Below are positions 32,843-41,430 of a stretch of 64,000 bases of DNA, piece after piece. The position numbers and the translations under genes are program-made. The stretch is from NCBI RefSeq assembly GCF_016219575.1, contig NZ_JACRMG010000009.1:744001-808000 (forward strand), in the 5' to 3' direction. The notes under the pieces are model-generated. The model was not told where the DNA came from. It made no database searches and worked only from the letters and a program-made list of their open reading frames with translations. This DNA comes from Bradyrhizobium sp. (GTDB lineage: Bacteria > Pseudomonadota > Alphaproteobacteria > Rhizobiales > Xanthobacteraceae). Each line of letters opens with the position of its first letter. Positions within the stretch are counted from its first letter, which is position 1.

Positions 32843-35034
32843 GCGACGGCGTCGACCATACTCACTCTTCGTCATGCCCGGGCTTGCCCCGGGCATCCAC
32901 GACTTCTCGTGAGGTCGGCAAAGCCGTGGATGGCCGGGTCAAGCCCGGCCATGACGCGCGGGGTGGGCGACTGCGCAAGGTGTTTCTGCGCGGCGCCGTT
33001 GCGTTTGCCGTCGTCTGCGTTGCGTTCGCCGGTTGGGTGATTTCGCTCGGTCCGTTGCCACTCGACCAGGCGAGACGCGTCTCCACGACCATCGTCGATC
33101 GAAACGGCAAGCTGCTCCGCGCCTATGCGATGGACGACGGGCGCTGGCGCTTGCCGGTCGATGCCAAACGAGACGTCGATCCGACCTATCTGAAGCTGCT
33201 GCTGGCCTTCGAGGACAAGCGCTTCCATTCCCACGCGGGCATCGATCCGCTGGCGCTGTCGCGTGCGGCGTTCCAGCTCGTCACCAGCGGGCATATCGTC
33301 TCCGGCGGCTCGACCATCACCATGCAGCTGGCGCGGCTGATGGAGCCGCGGCGGGAGCGGTCGGTCTACGCAAAGCTGCGCCAGATGGTTCGCGCGGTGG
33401 AGCTGGAGCGGCAGCTCAGCAAGGAGGAGATTCTCAATCTCTATCTCGCGCTGGCGCCATTCGGCGGCAATCTCGAGGGAATCCGCGCCGCTGCAATCGC
33501 CTATTTCGGCAAGGAGCCGAAGCGGCTGTCGCTGGCGGAAGCCGCACTGCTGGTGGCGCTGCCGCAATCGCCGGAAACCCGCCGCCTCGACCGCTATCCC
33601 GATGCCGCCCGCGCCGCGCGCGACAAGGTGCTCATCCGCATGGTGGAAGAGGGCATCGTCGGCAATGATGACGCTGCCCAGGCCCGGGCGACGGTGGTGC
33701 CGAAGCTGCGCAAGCCGATGCCGATCCTGGCGCCGCATTCCTCCGACCAGGCGATCGCGACGATCAAGGACACGCCGGTGATCCGGCTGACGCTGGATGC
33801 CAATCTGCAGAAGGTGCTGGAAGCGTTGGCGCGCGACCGCGCGCTGGCGCTCGGGCCCGGGATTTCGGTGGGCATCATCGCGGTCGACAATGAGAGCGGC
33901 GAGGTGCTCGCCCATGTCGGCTCGGCGGATTATTTCGACGAGCGTCGGGCAGGGCAGGTCGACATGACGCGTGCGGTGCGCTCGCCCGGCTCGACACTGA
34001 AGCCGTTCATCTATGGGCTCGCCTTCGAAGACGGTTTTGTGCACCCGGAAAGCCTGATCGACGACCGCCCCATTCGGTTTGGCTCCTACGCGCCGGAAAA
34101 TTTCGACATGACGTTCCAGGGCACGGTGCCGGTGCGCCGGGCGCTGCAATTATCGTTGAACGTGCCCGCGATTGCGCTGCTCGACCGCGTCGGCTCGAGC
34201 CGGCTGTCGTCGCGGCTGAAACAGGCGGGCACCTCGCTGGTGCTGCCGAAGGACGAAGCGCCGGGTCTCGCCATGGGCCTTGGCGGCGTCGGCGTGACGC
34301 TGCAGGATCTGGCGCAGCTCTATGCCGGGCTGGCACGGCTCGGCACCACGCGGCCGCTGCGCGAGATCGCCAATGTCAGGGACGAGCGCGAGCCGATGCG
34401 GCTGATGGATCAGGCCGCCGCCTGGCAGATCGGCAATGTCCTGATCGGCACGCCGCCGCCCGAGAACGGCACGCATAACCGCATCGCCTTCAAGACCGGC
34501 ACCAGCTACGGCTACCGCGACGCCTGGTCGGTCGGCTACGACGGCAAGATGACCATCGGAGTGTGGGTCGGCCGGCCCGACGGCGCGCCGGTGCCGGGAC
34601 TGATCGGGCGGACGGCCGCGGCCCCCATCCTGTTCGATGCCTTTGCGCGCACCGGCAAGATTCCGGCACCGCTGGCCAAGGCGCCAAAGGGCGCGCTGGT
34701 CGCCAGCAACGCAAAACTGCCGCCGCCGTTGCGCCGGTTCCGCCCGATGGGCGAACTCGTGCGCACCGGCAGCGACCTCGCACCCCGGATCCAGTTTCCG
34801 CTCAACGGCTCGCGCATCGATATCGATCGCACCGGTGATGGCCAGAACGCGGCGATGCCGGTGAAGGTAGCCGGTGGTGTCTTGCCAATGACCGTCCTGG
34901 TGAACGGCGCTTCCGCCGGCGAGATCGACAGCCGCCGCCAGCGGCTGGTCGAACCGCCCGGGCCGGGCTTTGCCCGCCTCACCGTCATCGACGCCACGGG
35001 CGCGGCGGACACAGTTGTGATCAGAATCCAATAG
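32839..35034 (+). CDS. pbpC: Penicillin-binding protein 1C
   Basis: This bifunctional peptidoglycan synthase has up to 731 residues. A cytoplasmic and membrane anchor is followed by a GT51 glycosyltransferase domain (LAFEDKRFHSHAGIDPLALS, then GGSTITMQLARL). The transpeptidase domain has SPGSTLK (S385-x-x-K388), SLN in LQLSLNVP, and KTG (K552). The C-terminus is the BiPBP-type domain. It partners with the upstream macroglobulin for wall repair after attack. Residues 10 to about 45 are encoded by a palindromic repeat; an alternative in-frame GTG start at 32980 would avoid it and leave the membrane anchor intact. Confidence 0.92.
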   Translation: MSDGVDHTHSSSCPGLPRASTTSREVGKAVDGRVKPGHDARGGRLRKVFLRGAVAFAVVCVAFAGWVISLGPLPLDQARRVSTTIVDRNGKLLRAYAMDDGRWRLPVDAKRDVDPTYLKLLLAFEDKRFHSHAGIDPLALSRAAFQLVTSGHIVSGGSTITMQLARLMEPRRERSVYAKLRQMVRAVELERQLSKEEILNLYLALAPFGGNLEGIRAAAIAYFGKEPKRLSLAEAALLVALPQSPETRRLDRYPDAARAARDKVLIRMVEEGIVGNDDAAQARATVVPKLRKPMPILAPHSSDQAIATIKDTPVIRLTLDANLQKVLEALARDRALALGPGISVGIIAVDNESGEVLAHVGSADYFDERRAGQVDMTRAVRSPGSTLKPFIYGLAFEDGFVHPESLIDDRPIRFGSYAPENFDMTFQGTVPVRRALQLSLNVPAIALLDRVGSSRLSSRLKQAGTSLVLPKDEAPGLAMGLGGVGVTLQDLAQLYAGLARLGTTRPLREIANVRDEREPMRLMDQAAAWQIGNVLIGTPPPENGTHNRIAFKTGTSYGYRDAWSVGYDGKMTIGVWVGRPDGAPVPGLIGRTAAAPILFDAFARTGKIPAPLAKAPKGALVASNAKLPPPLRRFRPMGELVRTGSDLAPRIQFPLNGSRIDIDRTGDGQNAAMPVKVAGGVLPMTVLVNGASAGEIDSRRQRLVEPPGPGFARLTVIDATGAADTVVIRIQ
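32869..32957. repeat. Palindromic repeat element read in frame at the 5' end of pbpC
   Basis: Two hairpin arms are present: GTCATGCCCGGGCTTGCCCC followed by GGGCATCCACGA, and CGTGGATGGCCGGGTCAAGC followed by CCGGCCATGAC. Together they form a long imperfect palindrome of the type dispersed in Bradyrhizobium genomes. Here the element contains no stop in the pbpC frame. Confidence 0.75.
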
Positions 35035-35084
35035 ATGCCCCCTAAGCGGTTGTGGGAACGTCGGTTTCAGCGTATGCGGAACCG

Positions 35085-36830
35085 ATGGCCGAGACCTATG
35101 CCCGCCCCCGATTTGGCGAACCGCGTGAGCCGAAGAACCGGGTGAATCCGGGCAGCCGGCTCGCCCGCGTCATCGACTTCGTGGCGGCAAGCCACGCCCG
35201 CGCGGTAGCCTTCCTGCTGCTCTGCGCCATGCTGTTTTTCCTGCCGGGCTTCTTCACCATCCCGCCGATCGACCGCGACGAGGCGCGCTTTGCGCAGGCG
35301 ACCAAGCAGATGGTGGAGAGCGGCGATTTCGTCGACATCCGCTTCCAGGACGATGTCCGCTACAAGAAGCCGGTCGGCATCTACTGGATGCAGGCGGCAG
35401 CTGTCGAAACGGCGTCGGCACTCGGCCTCGCCCGGCCGCAGGCCCGGATCTGGATCTACCGGATTCCATCCCTGATCGGCGCGGTCGGCGCGGTGCTCCT
35501 GACCTACTGGACGGCGCTCGCCTTTGTGACACGCCGCGGCGCTATCCTGGCCGCCCTGATCATGTGCTCGTCGGTGCTGCTCGGTGTCGAGGCGCGGCTC
35601 GCCAAGACCGATGCGATGCTGCTGCTGACGGTGATCGCCGCCATGGGCGCGATGGCACGCGTGTATCTCTCCTGGCAGCGCGGCGAGGATCCCGCGCATC
35701 CGCCGTGGAGCGGACCTGCGATCTTCTGGACGGCGCTGGCCGGCGGCATCCTGCTCAAGGGCCCGCTGATCCTGATGTTTGTCGGGCTCACCATCCTGAT
35801 GCTCGCCATTCTCGACCGCAACGTTTCCTGGCTGTGGCGGCTGCGGCCGGTCTGGGGGCTGATGTGGACCCTCGTGCTGGTGCTGCCCTGGTTCGTCGCG
35901 ATCTTCTGGCGCGCGGGTGATACGTTTTTCACCGACTCCGTCGGCGGCGACATGCTGGCGAAATTCGTCGGCCAGGAGTCCCATGGCGCGCCGCCGGGCG
36001 TTTATCTCCTGCTGTTCTGGGTGACGTTCGGGCCGGGCGCTGTGCTCGCCGGCCTTGCCGCGCCGGCGGTGTGGCGCGCGCGGCGCGAGCCCGGCGCGCA
36101 ATATCTGCTGGCCTGGCTGATCCCGTCCTGGATCGTGTTCGAACTGGTGCTGACCAAGCTGCCGCACTACGTACTGCCGCTTTATCCGGCGATCGCGATC
36201 CTCGCGGTCGGCGCGCTGGAGCGGCGCGTGCTGTCGCGCGCGCCCTGGATCGTGCGCGGCACGGCCTGGTGGTTCGTGGTGCCCGCGGGCGCCTCGGTGC
36301 TCGCCATCGTCGGCGCGATCACGCTGACGCGGCAGCCGGTATTCTTCGCCTGGCCTTTCGTGGCGGCGGCGCTGATCTTCGGCCTGATCGCCTGGTGGCT
36401 CTATGACGATGGCCATGCCGAACGCTCGCTGCTCAACGCGGTGGTCGCATCCTTGTTCCTGTCATTCGCCACCTATGGCGCGGTGGCACCTGCGCTGGTG
36501 CGGCTGTTTCCGAGTCCCGAAATCGCGCGGGCGCTGCGTAACGTGCACTGCGTCGGCCCGAAGATCGCCGCGGCCGGATTCCATGAGCCGAGCCTGGTAT
36601 TCATGACGGATACGTCCACGCTCCTGACCGACGGCTCGCGTGCGGCGGACTTCCTCGGCCAGGGTACCTGCCGCTTTGCGCTGGTCGAGTCGCGCTCGGA
36701 GCGCTATTTCGTGCAACGGGCCGAGGCGATCGGGTTGCGTTACAACGTGCTCACGCGGATCGAAGGCTTCAATTTCTCGCAGGGCAAGGCGATCTCGATC
36801 GCGATCTTCCGCTCCGAGGGAACGGAATAG
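35085..36830 (+). CDS. ArnT-like glycosyltransferase family 39/83 membrane protein
   Basis: This protein of about 581 residues has a dozen membrane segments. The first periplasmic loop carries PPIDRDEARFAQATKQMVES, the DE-containing signature of ArnT/PMT-2 enzymes. These use a polyprenyl-phosphate sugar donor. ArnT relatives add aminoarabinose or uronic acid to lipid A. The ATG at 35085 is used; an upstream in-frame GTG at 35052 is possible. It heads a block with a PAP2 phosphatase (two bases downstream), a GT2 transferase and a LABN protein. Confidence 0.88.
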   Translation: MAETYARPRFGEPREPKNRVNPGSRLARVIDFVAASHARAVAFLLLCAMLFFLPGFFTIPPIDRDEARFAQATKQMVESGDFVDIRFQDDVRYKKPVGIYWMQAAAVETASALGLARPQARIWIYRIPSLIGAVGAVLLTYWTALAFVTRRGAILAALIMCSSVLLGVEARLAKTDAMLLLTVIAAMGAMARVYLSWQRGEDPAHPPWSGPAIFWTALAGGILLKGPLILMFVGLTILMLAILDRNVSWLWRLRPVWGLMWTLVLVLPWFVAIFWRAGDTFFTDSVGGDMLAKFVGQESHGAPPGVYLLLFWVTFGPGAVLAGLAAPAVWRARREPGAQYLLAWLIPSWIVFELVLTKLPHYVLPLYPAIAILAVGALERRVLSRAPWIVRGTAWWFVVPAGASVLAIVGAITLTRQPVFFAWPFVAAALIFGLIAWWLYDDGHAERSLLNAVVASLFLSFATYGAVAPALVRLFPSPEIARALRNVHCVGPKIAAAGFHEPSLVFMTDTSTLLTDGSRAADFLGQGTCRFALVESRSERYFVQRAEAIGLRYNVLTRIEGFNFSQGKAISIAIFRSEGTE

Positions 36831-36831
36831 A

Positions 36832-37671
36832 ATGGCAGCGAAGGGAGCAGTACCGCCGCATTTTCTCGGGCGCTTTTTCGCTACGCTATACGCGTCGTTT
36901 GCCCAGCTCATGCGTTCGCCCTCGCATTCGCGCCGCGCCGAGGCGGGCCGCCGCGCCGCGCGCCACGCCCTGTGGCTGGTCGTCGGTCTCGGCGCCGCCA
37001 TCATTGCCCTGATGTACGTGCTCGATGTCGCCGAAATCCGCCTGATGCCGCCGCGCGGCACCCCAGGTCTGTGGTGGGTGCGCATCCTCACCGATTTCGG
37101 CAAGTCAGCTTACGTGGCGTGGACGCTGTTCGCCCTGATGGCCTTGATGCTGATCGCTTCGGCCGCCATGCAGGGCACGGCGCGCTCGCTGCTGCTGGGG
37201 CTCGGCACGCGCCTGCAATTCCTGTTCTTCGCGGTGGTGACGCCGGCGCTGGTCGGCGACGTGCTGAAATGGGCGGTCGGGCGGGGCAGGCCGTTCGTCG
37301 GCGGCGAACCCAATGCCTTCAACTTCCGGCACTTCGGCGGCAGCGAGGCCTTCGCCAGTTTTCCATCCGGCCATGCCAACACGGCCTTCGCGCTGGCCTT
37401 TGCAGTATCGGCTCTGTGGCCGCAGACGCGCTTGTTCATGCTGGTCTATGCGCTCGTCATCTGCGCGACGCGGCTGGTCCTGCTGGCGCACCATCCGAGC
37501 GACGTGGTGGCGGGCGCCCTCGTCGGCGTGATCGGCGCCTTGGTGGTGCGCTACTGGTTTGCGGCACGTCGCCTCGGCTTTGCCATCGAGCGCGACGGCA
37601 CCATTGTGGCGCTGCCCGGACCCTCCCTGGAACGCCTCAAAAGGGTTGCCCGGGGCGCGCCGGGTCCATAA
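36832..37671 (+). CDS. PAP2-family membrane phosphatase
   Basis: This 279-residue integral membrane protein has the three phosphatase motifs: KWAVGRGRP (K146-R153-P), PSGH (P178-H181), and TRLVLLAHHPSD with the catalytic His. Members remove phosphate from lipids such as lipid A (LpxE-like), phosphatidylglycerophosphate or undecaprenyl pyrophosphate. It starts two bases after the ArnT-like gene and overlaps the GT2 frame. Lipid A 1- or 4'-phosphatase activity is plausible from context but not shown. Confidence 0.9.
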   Translation: MAAKGAVPPHFLGRFFATLYASFAQLMRSPSHSRRAEAGRRAARHALWLVVGLGAAIIALMYVLDVAEIRLMPPRGTPGLWWVRILTDFGKSAYVAWTLFALMALMLIASAAMQGTARSLLLGLGTRLQFLFFAVVTPALVGDVLKWAVGRGRPFVGGEPNAFNFRHFGGSEAFASFPSGHANTAFALAFAVSALWPQTRLFMLVYALVICATRLVLLAHHPSDVVAGALVGVIGALVVRYWFAARRLGFAIERDGTIVALPGPSLERLKRVARGAPGP

Positions 37672-38464
37672 TAAGCCCCTCGCGCCGGCCCAACTGCCCC
37701 CGGCGGTCCAACCAACCGCGAGCGTCGATTTGCCTGCCTCCGAACCTGCTGTCTCCGTCGTCGTGCCCGTGCGCAACGAGGAGGACAATCTCGCGCCGCT
37801 GATTGCCGAAATCGCGGCCGCGCTCGATGGTCGCTGGGCTTACGAGATCGTCTACGTCAATGACGGCTCGACGGATTCGACCGGCGAGAAGCTTGCCGAG
37901 CTGAAGAAGACCTATACGCAGCTTCGTCAGATCAGGCATAGCGCTTCGGCCGGCCAGTCGGCCGCGGTGCGCAGCGGCGTGCGCGCGGCGCGCGGAGCAG
38001 TCGTGGCGACGCTCGACGGCGACGGCCAGAACAATCCCGCCTTTCTGCCGGACCTGATCGCGGCGGTCGAGAAGGGCAATGGCCGGGTCGGCCTTGCCGC
38101 CGGCCAGCGGGTGGGACGCAAGGATACCGGCTTCAAGAAGCTGCAATCGCGCATCGCGAACGCCGTGCGCAACGCGATCCTGCACGATGGCACCCGCGAC
38201 ACCGGATGCGGGCTGAAGGCGTTTCCGCGCGAGGTGTTCTTGGCGATGCCATACTTCGACGGGTTGCACCGGTTCCTGCCGGCGCTGGTGCGGCGCGAGG
38301 GGTATGACATCGCCTATGTCGACGTGATCGACCGTCCCCGGCATTCCGGCGTGTCGAATTATGGCTTCTTCGACCGGCTGTGGATCGGAATCATGGATCT
38401 TGCCGGTGTGTGGTGGCTGATCCGCCGCAAGAAGCCGACGCCGGTTGCGAGCGAGGTGCAGTGA
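37646..38464 (+). CDS. GT2-family glycosyltransferase, polyprenyl-phosphate sugar synthase type
   Basis: This GT-A glycosyltransferase of about 270 residues begins its domain with VSVVVPVRNEEDNLAPLIAE. It carries YVNDGSTDSTGEKL and the LDGDGQNNP metal-binding region, then RDTGCGLKAFPREVF, like dolichol-phosphate mannose synthase, ArnC and RgtE. The C-terminus has one hydrophobic segment. It would charge a polyprenyl phosphate with a sugar for the ArnT-like enzyme. The start is uncertain: only TTG codons are available (37559, 37604, 37646, 37733), none with a good ribosome-binding site. Confidence 0.85.
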   Translation: MPGARRVHNKPLAPAQLPPAVQPTASVDLPASEPAVSVVVPVRNEEDNLAPLIAEIAAALDGRWAYEIVYVNDGSTDSTGEKLAELKKTYTQLRQIRHSASAGQSAAVRSGVRAARGAVVATLDGDGQNNPAFLPDLIAAVEKGNGRVGLAAGQRVGRKDTGFKKLQSRIANAVRNAILHDGTRDTGCGLKAFPREVFLAMPYFDGLHRFLPALVRREGYDIAYVDVIDRPRHSGVSNYGFFDRLWIGIMDLAGVWWLIRRKKPTPVASEVQ

Positions 38465-38802
38465 TGCTGATCCAGTACGGCCAGGCACTCGGCAATTATC
38501 TCTACGACGTCTTCGTCGCCAAGTTCGACTTCTGGCTGGCGTTCGGCCTGGTCGCGCAGCTGTTCTTCACCGCGCGCTTCCTGGTGCAGTGGATCGCCAG
38601 CGAGCGCGCCGGCAACAGCGTGGTGCCGATGGCGTTCTGGTTCTGCTCGATGGGGGGCGGGCTGATGACGCTGGTCTACGGCATCGTCAAGCGTGAGCCC
38701 GTGATCATCGTCGGACAGGCGCTGGCGACCGTCATCTACGTCAGGAACATCATGCTGATCTGGAAGAACCGCGGTAGCGGTTCGAAGACGCTGGATCGTT
38801 GA
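38464..38802 (+). CDS. Lipid-A-biosynthesis N-terminal (LABN) domain membrane protein
   Basis: This 112-residue protein has three to four membrane segments and the LABN-family sequence FWLAFGLVAQLFFTARFLVQ, then SERAGNSVVPMAFWF and RNIMLIWKN. Its ATG overlaps the last base of the GT2 stop (TGATG). Single-domain LABN proteins accompany lipid-linked sugar transferases in rhizobia and may assist transport or transfer of the lipid-linked sugar. Confidence 0.88.
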   Translation: MLIQYGQALGNYLYDVFVAKFDFWLAFGLVAQLFFTARFLVQWIASERAGNSVVPMAFWFCSMGGGLMTLVYGIVKREPVIIVGQALATVIYVRNIMLIWKNRGSGSKTLDR

Positions 38803-38935
38803 GGCCCGACTTCGTAAACGGGAAGGCGGCAAAAAATGCTAAATTGCAACCGATTGCGCTAGGCGAATTCCAACACCTGACCGCTATATCTTTAGCCTCT
38901 TTGAGTGGATCACCAGCGAGCGGGATCGGGAAAAA

Positions 38936-39187
38936 ATGTTCGTCAATCGACGGAAGAGCGAGCGCGTCAACTGCAACAGGATCGCGAAAATCCAGTTTGG
39001 AACCGGTGCCTTGCCGCGCGACTGCCAAATCACCGACATCTCGGACGGCGGCGTCAAGGTGATCGCGGACTATCCGGAAATACCGCCGGAGTTCACTATC
39101 ATCCTCGCCACCGGCCGGCCGCGCCAATGCCGCCTCGCATGGCGGATCGGCTGCGAATTCGGCGCCGAATTCATGGATCGGGCCTGA
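38936..39187 (+). CDS. Single-domain PilZ protein
   Basis: This 83-residue PilZ domain contains RRKSERV (RxxxR) and DISDGG (DxSxxG), followed by RLAWRIGCEFGAEFM. It is the third PilZ gene of the window and sits beside the Tad pilus genes, so a role in c-di-GMP control of pili or adhesion is plausible. Confidence 0.88.
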   Translation: MFVNRRKSERVNCNRIAKIQFGTGALPRDCQITDISDGGVKVIADYPEIPPEFTIILATGRPRQCRLAWRIGCEFGAEFMDRA

Positions 39188-39254
39188 GTCGCCAGACTGC
39201 GGCGGGATGGGGGCCGGGTTCCACCCGGTTCCCGTAGCCTTCCCCGCCGGGAAC

Positions 39255-39269
39255 TTAACCCAACGTTAG
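39255..39269 (+). promoter_or_regulatory. Candidate CtrA box upstream of tadD
   Basis: TTAA-N7-TTAG lies 52 bases before the tadD start; the CtrA consensus is TTAA-N7-TTAA. Pilus genes are classic CtrA targets in alphaproteobacteria. The match is 7 of 8 conserved bases, so chance occurrence is possible. Confidence 0.35.
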
Positions 39270-39320
39270 GCTTAAGCTGTGAGCATCCCCGGACCTCGCC
39301 CCGCGATGAGTCCCGAGTAG

Positions 39321-40130
39321 ATGCACCCCAAATTTCCACGACAATTCGGCCAGATCAGGCGCCTTGCGCCCGCCGCTGCGTGCGTGATCCTGGCCGTGGT
39401 GCTCTCGGCCTGCCAGACCTCGGGCCCATCGGACATCACGGGTTCCCTCGGCGAGAAGGCGGATGCCAAAGCCTCCGACCCGCGCCGCGACCTCGACACT
39501 TATCGGGAGCGCTTCAAGGCCAATCCCAAGGACAGCGAGGCCGCGCTGAAATACGGCAAGGCGCTGCGCTCGACCGGGCAGAAATCGCAAGCGGTCGCCG
39601 TGCTGGAGCAGGCCTCGATGGCCAATCCCGGCAATGCCGCGCTGCTTGCCGGCTACGGCCGTGCGCTCGCCGACAATGGCAATTTCCAGCAGGCCTTCGA
39701 TGTGCTCGGCCGCGCCCACAAGCCGGAGGATCCGGACTGGAGCATCCTGTCGGCGCAGGGTGCGAGCCTCGATCAGCTCGGCCGCTTCGACGAGGCCCGG
39801 CAATATTACGCCAGTGCGCTCAAGATCGTGCCCGACGAGCCCAGCGTGCTGTGCAATCTCGGGCTTTCCTACGTGCTGTCCAAGGACCTGCCGAAAGCGG
39901 AGGAAACGCTGCGCCGTGCCCATAGCCTGGCGGGCTCCGACATGCGCGTGCGCGCCAATCTTGCGCTCACGGTCGGCCTTCAGGGCCGCATGAGCGAGGC
40001 TGAAACCATCATGAAGGCTGACCTGCCGCCTGATGAAGCCAACGCCGGAGTGACCGCGCTGAAGCAGATGCTGGCGCGCAAGCAGGCGAGCGGTGGCGAC
40101 AAGTTGCCCGTCGCCTCCACGAAGCAGTAA
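39321..40130 (+). CDS. TadD-like tetratricopeptide lipoprotein of the Tad pilus system
   Basis: This 269-residue protein has a lipoprotein signal (ILAVVLSAC lipobox) followed by about four TPR units (such as PDEPSVLCNLGLSYVLSKDL) between residues 60 and 230. It matches TadD, the outer-membrane lipoprotein that supports the pilus secretin. It is convergent with cpaE, separated by about 30 bases. Confidence 0.85.
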   Translation: MHPKFPRQFGQIRRLAPAAACVILAVVLSACQTSGPSDITGSLGEKADAKASDPRRDLDTYRERFKANPKDSEAALKYGKALRSTGQKSQAVAVLEQASMANPGNAALLAGYGRALADNGNFQQAFDVLGRAHKPEDPDWSILSAQGASLDQLGRFDEARQYYASALKIVPDEPSVLCNLGLSYVLSKDLPKAEETLRRAHSLAGSDMRVRANLALTVGLQGRMSEAETIMKADLPPDEANAGVTALKQMLARKQASGGDKLPVASTKQ

Positions 40131-40161
40131 CCGCTGACCGTTGAGCCCGCCGTGCGGCGCG

Positions 40162-41430
40162 TCAGGACGCGCGCCGCAGCTTCTTGATGATCGGCGAGAG
40201 GAACGACTCCTTCTTCTTGGGCTCGCTGCGGCCGGTCAGGCGCCGCGCCATTTGCTGGAACATCCTGGCCGCGCGGTGATTGGCGGAAACCTCCACAATC
40301 ATCTGGCCGTTATTGGCTGCTTCCCCGAATGTCTTGGAGTCGAACGGGACGGTGGCGATCGGCTGGGTCTCGATCGTCTTGGCAAAAGCGCGCAGCTCGA
40401 TCTCCGGCCGCTTGTGCATGCCGACCTGGTTGATGCAATAGAGCGGCGGGCGGTCATTGGGTCGCGCCGACTTCAGCATGTTCATCATGTTCTTGGTGTT
40501 GCGCATGTTGGCGAGATCCGGCTCGGCGACGATCAGGATGTCGTCGGCGCCGACCAGCGCGCGCCGAGTCCAGGCGGTCCACTGATGCGGCACGTCGAGG
40601 ACGATGCAGGGCGTGGTCATGCGCAGCGTATCGAAGATGGAATCGAAGGCATCAGCCCCGAAATCATAGACCTGCTCGAGCGTCGCCGGCGCGGCGAGCA
40701 GGCTGAGATTGTCGGTGCATTTGGCGAGCAGGCGCTCCATGAAGGAGCTGTCGAGCCGGTCGGGCGAGAACACGGCGTTGGCGATGCCCTGCACCGGATC
40801 CTGGTTATAGTCGAGCCCGGCGGTACCGAAGGCAAGGTCGAGATCGATCACGACGGAATCGAGCGCCACGTCGCGCGCAATGTGCCAGGCGATGTTGTGG
40901 GCGACGGTGGAGGCGCCGACGCCGCCCTTGGCGCCGACCACGGCAATCATGCGGCCGACGGTGACGGCTTCCGATGCCGAGAACAGGCTGCAGATCGAGC
41001 GCACGACGTCGAGCACCTCGACCGGACCGATGACGTAATCGTTGACGCCGCGGCGGACCAGCTCGCGATAGGGCGTGATGTCGGCGGTGGTGCCGATGAC
41101 GATGACGCGCGTGCCGGGATCGCAGACGCCGGCAAGCTCGTCGAGGCCGGCGAGGATGTCGGTGTGGCCCTCGGTCTCCAGGATGATCACGTTCGGCGTC
41201 GGGGCCTTGTGGTAGGCCTCGATCGCGGCCTCGATGCCGCCCATGTGAACCGAAAGGTGTGCCTTGGCGAGGCGGCGGTCCTCGGCTGCCGCGCGCGAGG
41301 TCGCGGCGGTCGCTTCGGTTACGCAAAAGACCTGCACCGACACGCGCGGCGCGGGCGAGATGTAATCGTCTGCCTTCGGCGGGTGAGGGGGATCGGCGTC
41401 TTCTGATTCTTGCTTGGAGCGTCTCATCAT
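40162..41430 (-). CDS. cpaE: CpaE/TadZ pilus localisation ATPase
   Basis: This 422-residue protein has an N-terminal receiver-like domain (about residues 30-150) and a C-terminal MinD/ParA-like ATPase. The ATPase has the deviant Walker A VVGAKGGVGASTVAHNIA and VVIDLDLAFGTAGLDYN. CpaE positions the Tad pilus machine at the pole. Its start overlaps the cpaD stop by several bases (ATGATGA). Confidence 0.92.
   Translation of the reverse strand: MMRRSKQESEDADPPHPPKADDYISPAPRVSVQVFCVTEATAATSRAAAEDRRLAKAHLSVHMGGIEAAIEAYHKAPTPNVIILETEGHTDILAGLDELAGVCDPGTRVIVIGTTADITPYRELVRRGVNDYVIGPVEVLDVVRSICSLFSASEAVTVGRMIAVVGAKGGVGASTVAHNIAWHIARDVALDSVVIDLDLAFGTAGLDYNQDPVQGIANAVFSPDRLDSSFMERLLAKCTDNLSLLAAPATLEQVYDFGADAFDSIFDTLRMTTPCIVLDVPHQWTAWTRRALVGADDILIVAEPDLANMRNTKNMMNMLKSARPNDRPPLYCINQVGMHKRPEIELRAFAKTIETQPIATVPFDSKTFGEAANNGQMIVEVSANHRAARMFQQMARRLTGRSEPKKKESFLSPIIKKLRRAS

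Noticed and set aside
29228..32896. A 1222-residue minus-strand open frame antisense to the macroglobulin gene
   Set aside because: It has the His/Arg/Asp-rich composition of a GC-rich shadow frame and no domain; the plus strand encodes a complete known protein.
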